From NCBI GenBank assembly GCA_041567315.1, contig JBFGCA010000043.1:1-35813 (forward strand): 35,813 nucleotides of DNA. The letters are read 5' to 3'. The position numbers and the translations under genes were made by a program. The notes under the pieces are model-generated. The model was not told the DNA's origin and did not search any database. It saw only the letters and a program-made list of their open reading frames with translations. Numbering within the stretch: the first letter of the stretch is position 1; the number at the start of each line of letters is the position of its first letter. Below, in pieces: positions 21,494 to 30,152 of the stretch. This DNA is from JBFGCA01 sp041567315 (lineage in GTDB: Bacteria > Acidobacteriota > Thermoanaerobaculia > Multivoradales > JAHEKO01).

Positions 21494-24400
21494 TCAGCGC
21501 GCCGCGGCGGCGCCGATCCGCACCTCGGCGCCGGCCGAGTAGGCGGTGAACTCGGGGGCGTACATCGACTGCAGGGTGGCGGGCGCCGCCTTGAAGGTGC
21601 CGGCCAGGTTGGCGCGCAGCCGGTACTTGAAGACGTACTCGCCGACCGGCAGCCACTCGAAGAAGAAGTTGGCGCCGCTGTCGCGGATCTCCTCGTAGTA
21701 GCCCAGACCGAGGTCCCACTTGTAGCCGGACAGCGCGCTCTCGGGCTCGAAGCCGGCCGGCCGCGGGTCGCGCAGGTGGACGTACTCGGCGGCGTGCCGG
21801 GCGCCGATCGTGAGCTGCACCTCGAGCTGGTCACCCACCGCCAGCGCCGCGCCCTCGGCGAGCGGCTCGAGGACCCATTCCCCGCCGCTCAGCACCCGCT
21901 TGAAGTAGCGCCGCCGGACCCTGAAGAAGTCGCCCGCCGCCTCGGCCGGCAGCCGCTCGGTCGAGAAGTGCCAGGTGGCGGAGGCGAAGAGCAGTCCCGG
22001 GGTCTCCTTCTCCACCGTGACGGTGGCCATCGACGGCTCGATCTCCTCGCCGGCGACCACCACCTGGTTGCGCTTGCCGGTGTACTCGTCGGGCTCGAAG
22101 ACGAAGGCGCGGCGCCGCGGGCCGACCGTCACCCGCGCCTCCTCGCGGACCCCCAGCGCGCCCTCGCGCTCCAGATAGTGGACCAGCGCGTAGATCACCT
22201 CGGCGGTGGCGCGGGTCGACTTCCAGTGGTTGAGCTTCTTGTTGAGGAACAGCCACTGGACCAGCCCGTGGCGGCGGGCGTCGCCGGGATCGAGCTCGGT
22301 CAGGGTGCGCAGCACGTAGGCGTGGGTCTCGATGCGGTCGTTGTACCAGAGCCACGAGCGCTCCTCGGGAGCCCAGAAGGTGCCCTCGTCGTCAGTGGTC
22401 TTCGCCGAGTCCATGACGCTGTCGAAGACCAGCCGGGCGTCCTCGCCACGCCCCGCGCGCCGCAGCGACAGCGCCAGCTGGGCCTTGAGCAGCGGCGAGT
22501 GCCGGCGCCAGTGCCGGAACGAGAACTCGAGCATCCGCCGCCGCTCCTCGGGGCTGAAGACGCCACCGGTCCAGGACTCGTCGGGATAGGCCGAGAGCAC
22601 GTAGCCCAGGAAGGTCACCTGCTCCCAGCAGCAGTCGTCGCGGAGCATCTCGCGCACCATCTCGTCGACGTAGTGGCGATGCATGTAGCTCCAGGCGCGG
22701 ACCACCAGCTCGCGGGGCACCTCGACCCCGAACTCGAGCGCCTTGGAGAGCCCGTGGAGGATGTAGAGGGTCATATAGGGCGACGGCGGCCCGCCCGGCC
22801 ACCAGGGAAAGCCGCCCAGCGAGGTCTGCGCCTTCTCGAGCTGGGCCAGCGCCGCCCGGCGCTGGGCGGCGGCGATCCGCGGGTCGAGGACGTTGATCAG
22901 CTCGGCGGCCGGCTCCTCGCCGCCCCGCGCCTCGACCAGCCAGGGCGTCTCCTCGAGGGCCATCTTGCGGTTGGGGTCGGCCGACTCCCAGGTCTCGAGC
23001 CGGGTGTCGCGGGCCGCGAACTTCTCGGCCATCCGCGCCACCGCCGGGTAGTCGTCGTAGAGGCTGGTCAGGATGCCGGTCGAGACGAACCGGTTGAGGG
23101 TCTGCTCGGTGCACTCGTAGGGGAAGTCGACCAGGTAGGGCAGCGCGTGGAGGACGCCGTAGAAGAGCTGCGCGTCGAGGGTCACCACCAGCAGCTCGTC
23201 GATCCGCGTCGGGTCGTCGCCGGCCGCCAGCTCGGCGAAGCGCAGCTCGCGGCGGTCGGTCTCCTTGAGGGTGGCAAACCGCGATTGGGCGAGGTGCATC
23301 CGGCCGGGCAGCACCGGCAGCGGCCGCAGCTCGCCATCCGCGAAGTCGCCCGCCCGCGCCGTCACCTTGAAGGCCACCTGACCGACCCGGGCCGGCACCC
23401 GCACCGGGAACGAGAGGTCGGCGCCGCCGCCGGCCGCCACCTCGAAAGGCACGCCCAGGGCGTCGCCGGCGGCGAGCCCGAACTCCTCGAGCAGGCTGGT
23501 CTCGCTTGCGGCGTCGACGATCTCGAAGTCGAGCCGGCCGGCGAGCGGGGTCTCGCCGGCGTTGTTGACCACCACCTTGAGCACCGCCCGGTCCCCCTCG
23601 CGCAGGAAGCGCGGCAGGTAGGGACGCACGAGCAGCTCCTTGAGCGAGCGGGCCCGGCGCTCCAGCGAGCCGGCGCGCAGGTCGCGGGTCAGCGCGTGCG
23701 CCCAGACGCTCCACTCGGTCACCGAGTCGGGGACGGTGAACTCGAAGGCCACCGAGCCGTCCTCGCCGGTCAGCAGGTGGGGCTCCCAGAAGGCGGTCTC
23801 GGCAAAGTCCGAGCGCAGCGCCTCGCCCTCGGCCGGCGGCGGCGGGCCCTCGCCCTCGTCGCGCGGCGGGGAGGCCGATGCGACTTCGGCCTCGGCGGTG
23901 AGGGCCTCGTCGGCCATTTCGGCCGGGGCTTGCTGCGCCGCCATGGGAGCCGGCACGGCCGACTCCAGGTACGCCATCCTCCGCATCATCGGGCCACCGC
24001 GGCCGGGGCCGCCGATCGGGTAGCCGTCGAAGAACTTGAGCCGGTCGCCGCGCAGCGACGGAGCGCCGGGCACCGTCGCCCAGCCGCGATGGTCGCGCCA
24101 CACCTCGTGGGCGGGACCCAGACTGACCCGCAGCGGCAGCAGGCCGGTCTGGTGCGGGTAGAGCTCCAGCGGCCGCGGCGGGCGGTGGGGGGCGAAGAGG
24201 TCGAGGCTGCGGTCGTACATGTAGGCCAGCACCTCGGCGGCGCCGGCCGCCAGCGCCGCCTCGTCGGCGCCCCGCACCTCGACCCGCCAGCGCTCCTTGG
24301 CGCCGGGCCGGAGCCGGTCGCGGAAGGTGGCGAAGCTCACCTCCAGCTCGCGGTCGGCCCAGGGCACGAACACCGAGCCCTCGAAGCTCATCGGCTGGTG

Positions 24401-27400
24401 GTCGCGGAGCGCCGTCAGCCGGACGCTGAAGCCGCCCCGCAGCCCGGCGTCGACCGGGATCTCGATCACCAGCAGACCGGCTCCGGAGTCGAGCCGCCGG
24501 CGCTCGGTGCGGCGGCCGGAGCGGTAGGTCTCGAGCACCAGCTCCTGGTCGGCGAGCGCCGAGTGGACCAGCAGCCGGGCGGTCTCCCCCACCGGCACCG
24601 ACGCCCGCTCGACGAACAGCACCGCCGGCAGCGCCAGCGGCGTGCTCCCCGGCGCCGCCACCAAGAACTCGCGGGCGGTCTCGAAGGTGGCGCCGAAGGG
24701 GTCCTCGGTCGCGTAGCGCAGCCGGTAGGCGCCGGCCGCCAGACCCTCGAGGTCGAGCCGCGCCAGGCCCTGCCCGTCGTGGGTCAGCTCGCCGCGACGG
24801 AGCTCCTCGCCGTCCTCCCACCTGGCGAGCGTGGCGCGGGGCGAGTAGCCCGGCGACCAGCGGGGGCGCAGCCGGTCGCCGGGGGTGGCGTAGGGGTCCT
24901 CGGCGTCGCCCGGCGGCACCGGCGACGGCTCGTCGGCCGGCAGCACGGCGGCCGCCGGCTGCTCGAGCCTGGTGAGCCGCCAGCCGGCGGCGCCCGGACG
25001 AGCGACGCCGTCGAGATCGGCGCGCCGCAGCTCGAAGCCGGCCGGATCGCCGGCCCGAAAGAACTCGGCCCGCGGCTCGACCGCCGTCTCGACGGTCACG
25101 AAGCCGAGCCGGAAGGTGCGCTCGGCCGAGCGGGTCTCGCCCCCGTCGTCGGTGACCTCGACGCTCACCCGGTAGCCGTAGGAGATCCCGCGGTCGCGCT
25201 CGCGCTCGTCGGCGGCGGGCAGGAAGCTGAACCGGAAGCGGCCCTCGGCGTCGAGCCCGGTGGAGCCGCCGGCCACCACCTCCGGAGGCCGCCGCGGCAG
25301 CGGGTGCCACCAGCCCCACCAGGGCGGGTAGACCGGCGTCCGCTCCACCCGCCAGACCACCTGGCCCGAGACCACCGGCAGCCCGAAGTAGTAGCGCGCC
25401 TCGCCGCTCAGCGCGGCGGGCCGGTTGAGCCGCAGCACCTCCTCGGGCTCGTCGAGGGTGGCCTCGAAGGTCGGTCGCTTGTACTCCTCGACCCGCACCT
25501 CGGTCTGGCCGCCCAGCGAGCTGCGCAGCCACCAGCTGCCGAGCAGCCGCCCGGCCGGCACCTCGAACCCGCCCGACGCCGAGCCGAACTCGTTGGTCTC
25601 GGCTTCGGCCGTCGCCACCACCTCGCCGTTGGGGTCGACCAGCTCGACGGTCAGCGCCGTCCCCGGCAGGGTGCGGAAGCGCCCCTCGTCGGCGCCGCCC
25701 CGGTAGACCACCGCCTTCCAGTAGAGCTTCTGGAGCGGCCGGTAGATGCTGCGGTCGGTGTAGAGCAGCGCCGAGCTGGTCTCGCCGGGGGCCTCGCGCC
25801 GGCCCAGCGAGAGGTAGCTGAGGTCGAGCGCCACCTCCTCGCCGCGGCGGGCGACCAGGAAGTGCTGCTCGCCCCGGCCGCCGGCCCGGAAGCTCACCCG
25901 GCCGTCGGCGGCGGTGGTCCGCGCCGTCACCCGGCGGTGACCGCGCCGGTAGTCGTAGCGCCACAGCGAGACCTCGACCCCGGCCAGCGCGGCGCCGCTC
26001 GATCCCGCGCGGACGGTGACCTCGGCCTCCTCCCCGAGCCAGCGGGTGAGCAGCACCAGGTCGCCGAGGATGAAGTTCACCGCCGAGCGACGGTTGACCT
26101 GCTGCGCGAAGTCGCGCCGCACCGAGCCGACGACCAGGTAGAGCCCGGGGGCGGTCATCGGCGGCGAGACCCAGGTCTGGTGGGTGCGGTAGTCGGCGGT
26201 GGGCGGTAGCTCGACGCTCCACTCGGCGTCGGGTGCGCGGCCGTCGACGATCCGGGGAACCTCGCGCGGACCGGGCAGCAGGTTGTAGTCCCGGCTGGTC
26301 TCGAGAATCGCCGCCAGATCGAGCCGGTAGGCGCGGAAGAAGAGCCGCTCGAGGTTCTTGTGGGTAACCAGCAGCGAGCGGCGCTCGGCGCCGTCGCTGG
26401 CCATCCCGCTCAGCGCCCAGGAGGGCGCCTCGATGGCCGCCGCCAGGTGGCGGCAGCGGGCGGCGCCGACGGTGCCGAGATGGGCCTCGGCGCCCTCGAT
26501 CGCCAGCGCCCGCGCCCGGATCAGGGCGTCGGAATCGTCCTCGGCGCGCACCATCTCGGCCAGGTCCGCGGTCCCCATCGACCACCAGGGGTAGCGCCGG
26601 CCGAGGGCCTCGAGGGCGCGCTCCAGCTCGCCGCGCAGCAGCCGGCGGTCCTCCTCGCGGCTGAAGGCGGCCGCCAGCCGGCCGAGCCGCTCGCGGCGCG
26701 CCTCGAAGGCCGCCTCCGGGCGGCGCGAGCGGCGGTGCCAGGCCTCGAGGTCGTCGAGCAGCGCCCCCAGCTTGTGGAGCGGATGGACCGCCGCATCGAC
26801 CAGGTCGAGCGCCGCCGAGCCCGCCGGATCGCCGGTCGTTCCGCCCCGAGACAGGGCCGCCAGGTCGAGCCGCCAGAGCTGGCTCTCCTGGGCCGGCCGC
26901 CAGAAGCTGGTGTCGGCCAGCAGCTCGACCCATAGATAGGTGACCGCGTCGCGCAGCGTGCCGCGGATGCGGGCCGGATAGTCGTTCTGGTCGAGATACT
27001 CGGCCAGCACCCCGAGCGACTCGCTGCCCCACGCCTCGCGCCGCGCCCACACCCGGGCGTAGGCGCCCTGGGCCTCGGTGAAGATCTGCTCGCGGGTCCA
27101 GCGCTCGAGGTCGACCTCTTCGCCGGTCTCCACCCGCTCGCGCTGGTCCACCTCCCAGGCGTAGGCGCGGACGTAGGTGACCAGCCCGCTGGCGTAGAAG
27201 AGATCGAGCACCGAGGCGTAGAGCGGATCCTCGGGCCAGGCCTCCTGCCGCAGGAAGCGCACCGCCGTCGCGTAGCCGTGGAGGGCGGTGCGGAGCTGGA
27301 CCTCGCGGATCAGCGCCCGCGTCCAGTCCTCCTCGTCCCCCCGCTCCCGCGCCGCCGCCAGCAGCTCTCCCACCAGCTTCGAGGCGGCCTCGAACTTCTG

Positions 27401-27664
27401 CTCCGAGACCAGCCGCTCGACCTCTTTCCAGCTCGCCTTCTCCGCCATCGGCCGCTCCTCGCTCCCGCCGCCATTCTGCGCTGCCGCCGTCCCCCCCGGC
27501 GGAGCGCCAGCCGGGCCCGACGCTGGCTCCGCCACCGGCAGACCCCCGGCGCTTGGCGCGCAGCCGCCCAGCGCCAGGCCCAGGACCGCGGCCGCGGCCA
27601 GGGTCCAGGTAGAGACCCGAAGCGGCCCCGGCGCCGGTTCCCCGCTGGAGGATCGGTGGATCAT
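21494..27664 (-). CDS. Bacterial alpha-2-macroglobulin lipoprotein
   Basis: A 2056-residue lipoprotein. The signal peptide ends with lipobox LALGGC (C35), followed by a low-complexity linker. An N-terminal helical region of about 400 residues precedes the macroglobulin domains (MG2-like around SSALLYTDRSIYRPLQKLYWKAVVYRGG, given as a location). A Pro/Glu-rich bait-like linker (about residues 1225-1290) comes before FAETAFWEPHLL. The thioester motif CTEQ is intact (C1518-Q1521), followed by the alpha-alpha toroid (LNRFVSTGILTSLY) and a receptor-domain-like end. Such proteins trap proteases in the periplasm. The best-known E. coli homologue has about 1650 residues and is paired with PBP1C; no PBP1C is seen here. 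ATG 27664 precedes the lipobox at the usual distance. The gap to the CHAT gene is 66 bases. Confidence 0.95.
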   Translation of the reverse strand: MIHRSSSGEPAPGPLRVSTWTLAAAAVLGLALGGCAPSAGGLPVAEPASGPAGAPPGGTAAAQNGGGSEERPMAEKASWKEVERLVSEQKFEAASKLVGELLAAARERGDEEDWTRALIREVQLRTALHGYATAVRFLRQEAWPEDPLYASVLDLFYASGLVTYVRAYAWEVDQRERVETGEEVDLERWTREQIFTEAQGAYARVWARREAWGSESLGVLAEYLDQNDYPARIRGTLRDAVTYLWVELLADTSFWRPAQESQLWRLDLAALSRGGTTGDPAGSAALDLVDAAVHPLHKLGALLDDLEAWHRRSRRPEAAFEARRERLGRLAAAFSREEDRRLLRGELERALEALGRRYPWWSMGTADLAEMVRAEDDSDALIRARALAIEGAEAHLGTVGAARCRHLAAAIEAPSWALSGMASDGAERRSLLVTHKNLERLFFRAYRLDLAAILETSRDYNLLPGPREVPRIVDGRAPDAEWSVELPPTADYRTHQTWVSPPMTAPGLYLVVGSVRRDFAQQVNRRSAVNFILGDLVLLTRWLGEEAEVTVRAGSSGAALAGVEVSLWRYDYRRGHRRVTARTTAADGRVSFRAGGRGEQHFLVARRGEEVALDLSYLSLGRREAPGETSSALLYTDRSIYRPLQKLYWKAVVYRGGADEGRFRTLPGTALTVELVDPNGEVVATAEAETNEFGSASGGFEVPAGRLLGSWWLRSSLGGQTEVRVEEYKRPTFEATLDEPEEVLRLNRPAALSGEARYYFGLPVVSGQVVWRVERTPVYPPWWGWWHPLPRRPPEVVAGGSTGLDAEGRFRFSFLPAADERERDRGISYGYRVSVEVTDDGGETRSAERTFRLGFVTVETAVEPRAEFFRAGDPAGFELRRADLDGVARPGAAGWRLTRLEQPAAAVLPADEPSPVPPGDAEDPYATPGDRLRPRWSPGYSPRATLARWEDGEELRRGELTHDGQGLARLDLEGLAAGAYRLRYATEDPFGATFETAREFLVAAPGSTPLALPAVLFVERASVPVGETARLLVHSALADQELVLETYRSGRRTERRRLDSGAGLLVIEIPVDAGLRGGFSVRLTALRDHQPMSFEGSVFVPWADRELEVSFATFRDRLRPGAKERWRVEVRGADEAALAAGAAEVLAYMYDRSLDLFAPHRPPRPLELYPHQTGLLPLRVSLGPAHEVWRDHRGWATVPGAPSLRGDRLKFFDGYPIGGPGRGGPMMRRMAYLESAVPAPMAAQQAPAEMADEALTAEAEVASASPPRDEGEGPPPPAEGEALRSDFAETAFWEPHLLTGEDGSVAFEFTVPDSVTEWSVWAHALTRDLRAGSLERRARSLKELLVRPYLPRFLREGDRAVLKVVVNNAGETPLAGRLDFEIVDAASETSLLEEFGLAAGDALGVPFEVAAGGGADLSFPVRVPARVGQVAFKVTARAGDFADGELRPLPVLPGRMHLAQSRFATLKETDRRELRFAELAAGDDPTRIDELLVVTLDAQLFYGVLHALPYLVDFPYECTEQTLNRFVSTGILTSLYDDYPAVARMAEKFAARDTRLETWESADPNRKMALEETPWLVEARGGEEPAAELINVLDPRIAAAQRRAALAQLEKAQTSLGGFPWWPGGPPSPYMTLYILHGLSKALEFGVEVPRELVVRAWSYMHRHYVDEMVREMLRDDCCWEQVTFLGYVLSAYPDESWTGGVFSPEERRRMLEFSFRHWRRHSPLLKAQLALSLRRAGRGEDARLVFDSVMDSAKTTDDEGTFWAPEERSWLWYNDRIETHAYVLRTLTELDPGDARRHGLVQWLFLNKKLNHWKSTRATAEVIYALVHYLEREGALGVREEARVTVGPRRRAFVFEPDEYTGKRNQVVVAGEEIEPSMATVTVEKETPGLLFASATWHFSTERLPAEAAGDFFRVRRRYFKRVLSGGEWVLEPLAEGAALAVGDQLEVQLTIGARHAAEYVHLRDPRPAGFEPESALSGYKWDLGLGYYEEIRDSGANFFFEWLPVGEYVFKYRLRANLAGTFKAAPATLQSMYAPEFTAYSAGAEVRIGAAAAR

Positions 27665-27700
27665 CTTCGCCAGTCTAGCCGCTCTCCGGCGGTACCCTCA

Positions 27701-27757
27701 TTACCTTAGACCCTGCTTCGACCGGTCAGGAAACCCTGGACGATTCCACTAAGGTAA
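27701..27757. promoter_or_regulatory. Inverted repeat in the divergent alpha-2-macroglobulin/DUF488 promoter region
   Basis: TTACCTTAG (27701-27709) and CTAAGGTAA (27749-27757) are perfect 9-base arms, 39 bases apart. The same CTAAGGTAA therefore faces each of the two divergent genes. It could be a pair of operator half-sites or twin -10-type elements; on the + strand GGAAAC (27729-27734) sits 14 bases before the right copy. Confidence 0.5.
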
Positions 27758-27847
27758 GGGGTGGACCCGCCGATGCACCGGCAGAGCGCCGCGATGCCGC
27801 GTTCCGGTCCCACCCGGAATCCCTGGGTTGCCGCCGAGGAGCAGGCG

Positions 27848-28240
27848 ATGCTGCGCACCAAATCGGTCGAGTCCCCCGCCGGGCCGGCGGACGGCCTGCG
27901 GATCCTCGTCACCCGGTTCCGCGGCCGCGGGCTGCCCGCGGACCGCTACGACGTCTGGATGGCCAATCTCGGGCCCGGCGAGGCGCTGCTCCGGTCCTTT
28001 CAGGCGGGCGACATCACCTGGGCGGGCTTCGCGCGGGCCTACCGCAAGGAGCTGTTCGCCGACGGCGCCGCCGACGGCGGCAACCGGACGATCAAGAACC
28101 GCGGCCAGAAGTTCACCCTGCGGCTGATCAAGCACCTGGCCGGGAAGGGCAACGTCACCCTGCTCTGCCACTGCGCCGAGGACCAGCGGCAGTGCCACCG
28201 GCACCTGCTGAAGGAGGTCATCGAAAGCGGCCGGATCTGA
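27848..28240 (+). CDS. DUF488 family protein
   Basis: A 130-residue DUF488-type protein of unknown biochemical role. The family core is visible: LRILVTRFRGRGLPADRYDVWMANLGPGEALLRSF (as a location, residues 17-51), FARAYRKEL and the C-terminal VTLLCHCAEDQRQCHRHLL, with the conserved Cys and His residues of the family. ATG 27848 has GAGGAG six bases upstream; an upstream GTG at 27761 would give a longer, unconserved N-terminus. It ends six bases before the end of the convergent BNR-repeat gene. It is divergent from the alpha-2-macroglobulin gene, and the two share an inverted-repeat region. DUF488 proteins are suspected to act on nucleic acids or nucleotides, but I make no functional claim. Confidence 0.9.
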   Translation: MLRTKSVESPAGPADGLRILVTRFRGRGLPADRYDVWMANLGPGEALLRSFQAGDITWAGFARAYRKELFADGAADGGNRTIKNRGQKFTLRLIKHLAGKGNVTLLCHCAEDQRQCHRHLLKEVIESGRI

Positions 28241-28246
28241 CGGCGC

Positions 28247-29998
28247 CTACTCGCTGCCGGTGCCGTCCCAGCCGGAGACGTCGCCGGACTCGAAGCCGTC
28301 GGCGAAGATGACCGCCAGGCCGGCGCCGGCGGCGTAGACGTCGACCGAGTCGCCACCGGCTTCGGTTTCGGCGCGGTTGTCGGTAAACACCGCGACGTAG
28401 TTGGAGAGCACCGCGTCGAGGCCGTTGTAGTCGCCGAACTCGAAGCCGTCGGCGATGTTGGGCGACTGGACGGCGGTCAGGCGCTCGGGGGTCGAGAAGG
28501 TCTGGGCGCCGTCGGTCGAGAAGGAGTGGAAGAGGTCGACCGAGCTGCGGGTGGGATCGCGACGGGTGTCGTAGAAGACCACGTGGACCGAGCCGTCCGG
28601 GGCCACCGCCAGCCACTGGTGCCAGCGGTCGACCGAGTCCTGGTCGGCGGTCTCGTGGGGGGTGACGACGGTCCAGGTGGCGCCGGCGTCGCGCGAGTAG
28701 GCGACCTGGATGCGGGCGTGGTTGTTGGCCGGCGTGCCCGAGTCGGGGCCGGTGTTGTCGGTCCACGAGGCGTAGACGCTGCCGTCGAACGGCCCGCCGG
28801 TGCGGTCGGTGTCGGCCGCCACGTAGATGAACACGTTGCGGGTCTCCATCGACGGAATCGGGAAGTCGAAGGCGCCCTCGGTGGAGGCCACCTCGACGGT
28901 GGGCTCGAAGCCCACCCCGCCGTCGGTCGAGCGCCGCACCCAGATCTTGCGGCTCTGGAAGGCCGGCCAGAAGTAGTAGACGCGGCCGCCGCCGTCGCTG
29001 GTGATGTCGCTGCCGATCCCCGACTCGCTGGCGCCCGAGGACACGGTCAGCTCGGCGCTCCAGGTGGTCCCCAGGTCGGTCGAGCGCGAGAACCGCATCG
29101 TGTTGCCCTCGTGCCAGGTCATGTAGAGGTTGTCGAGCTGCGGCGAGCCGGGGTGGAGGTCGACGTGGAGGTACTCCTTGTCGACGAAGCCGGCGCCGTT
29201 GTCGACCTGCACCCGGCCGTTGCCCGGCAGGTCGGTCCAGGTCTGGCCGCCGTCGGCCGACCGGTAGAAGAACAGCTCCGGGATCCCCAGGGTGGCGGCG
29301 TAGGCCTTGGTGCCGTCGGCGGACCAGCCCACCGTCGGGTCGCAACAGGTGCCGCCGAGCGGCAGCGCCGCGGCCGGCGCCCAGCTCTCGCCGCCGTCGG
29401 TCGAGAAGTGCATCCGCTGGCCGCCGCCGGGGCCGTTGGAGCCGGCGATCACCAGGTCGGGATCGACCGGGTTGATGGCCACCGCCGACTCGGCGGCGCC
29501 GTTGGGATCGGTGACCCGCACCTCGCCCTCCAGGAACTCGAGGACGTAGTCGCGCAGGTCCACCCCGTCCTCGAGGACGACGCGCCAGCCGTCCTCCTCG
29601 AGCCGCGCCTGCCGGTAGAGCGTGCCGTCGATCAGGTAGCCGCCGTGGCGCTGGAAGAAGGCCGGCAGGCCGCTGCGCGGGTACTGGGCCGGCCCGCTGG
29701 CCGCAAGCTCCGGGTGGTCGCGGCGCAGCCCGACCCGGAAGAAGGCGGGGATCGCCTCGGTGGCCTCGGGGTCGGCGGCGGGCAGCAGGGCGAGATCGTC
29801 GACGGTGAGCCGGTAGTTGCGGTCGTCCCAGGGTCCGAAGCGGGTCAGCGAGGCGTAGTCGACCCGCGAGTCGACGCCGCGGCTCTGGACGATGACCTGG
29901 ATGGGGAGCTGGCTGGGGAGCTGGGCGGCGAGCGGGGCGGCGGTGGCGGCGGCCAACAGCACGGTCGAGCCAAGGGCGGACAACAAGGTGCGCTTCAC
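28247..29998 (-). CDS. Secreted BNR/sialidase-like repeat protein with C-terminal DGFESGD tail
   Basis: A 583-residue secreted protein. Signal peptide residues 1-26 (ending PLAAQ) are followed by about 140 residues without a known domain, then repeated BNR (Asp-box) motifs with S-x-D-x-G-x-x-W: STDGGESW, SADGGQTW, STDLGTTW, STDGGVGF, SRDAGATW and STDGAQTF. These mark a sialidase-type beta-propeller, but I see no sialidase catalytic residues, so enzyme activity is not implied. The C-terminus ends IFADGFESGDVSGWDGTGSE, a tail type I associate with many secreted Acidobacteriota and Xanthomonadales proteins and probably involved in surface sorting (from memory). The GTG start at 29998 is preceded by three tandem AGGAGAAGC units. 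It converges with the DUF488 gene, leaving six bases between stops. Confidence 0.85.
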   Translation of the reverse strand: MKRTLLSALGSTVLLAAATAAPLAAQLPSQLPIQVIVQSRGVDSRVDYASLTRFGPWDDRNYRLTVDDLALLPAADPEATEAIPAFFRVGLRRDHPELAASGPAQYPRSGLPAFFQRHGGYLIDGTLYRQARLEEDGWRVVLEDGVDLRDYVLEFLEGEVRVTDPNGAAESAVAINPVDPDLVIAGSNGPGGGQRMHFSTDGGESWAPAAALPLGGTCCDPTVGWSADGTKAYAATLGIPELFFYRSADGGQTWTDLPGNGRVQVDNGAGFVDKEYLHVDLHPGSPQLDNLYMTWHEGNTMRFSRSTDLGTTWSAELTVSSGASESGIGSDITSDGGGRVYYFWPAFQSRKIWVRRSTDGGVGFEPTVEVASTEGAFDFPIPSMETRNVFIYVAADTDRTGGPFDGSVYASWTDNTGPDSGTPANNHARIQVAYSRDAGATWTVVTPHETADQDSVDRWHQWLAVAPDGSVHVVFYDTRRDPTRSSVDLFHSFSTDGAQTFSTPERLTAVQSPNIADGFEFGDYNGLDAVLSNYVAVFTDNRAETEAGGDSVDVYAAGAGLAVIFADGFESGDVSGWDGTGSE

Positions 29999-30002
29999 GT
30001 TC

Positions 30003-30029
30003 TTCTCCTGCTTCTCCTGCTTCTCCTGG
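30003..30029 (-). repeat. Triple tandem 9-base repeat carrying the ribosome-binding site
   Basis: On the - strand three perfect units of CAGGAGAAG (period 9) precede the GTG start of the BNR-repeat gene, giving three AGGAG sites in a row; the nearest is about nine bases from the start. Repeat-number change would alter translation initiation. A run of G residues adjoins it. Confidence 0.7.
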
Positions 30030-30096
30030 GGGGGGAAATCGACGGGGAATCCGGGGCTGAGCCGGGCTCACGACCGTAGCACAGGCCGCCCCGTCT

Positions 30097-30102
30097 GGTA
30101 GA
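30097..30102 (+). promoter_or_regulatory. Possible -10 box upstream of valS
   Basis: TAGAGT preceded by TGG resembles an extended -10 element, about 51 bases before the ATG of the valyl-tRNA synthetase gene. No -35 is clear. Tentative. Confidence 0.25.
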
Positions 30103-30152
30103 GTTTGCGGCCGGCCGGGCCGTGGTGAGCGCCGGCACTCACGGCCAGACCG

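Noticed and set aside
21014..26209. Very long open frame on the + strand opposite the alpha-2-macroglobulin gene
   Set aside because: Its composition is a Gly/Ala/Arg/Leu/Glu-rich mirror of the opposite strand with no domain; the - strand product has a lipobox and thioester motif.
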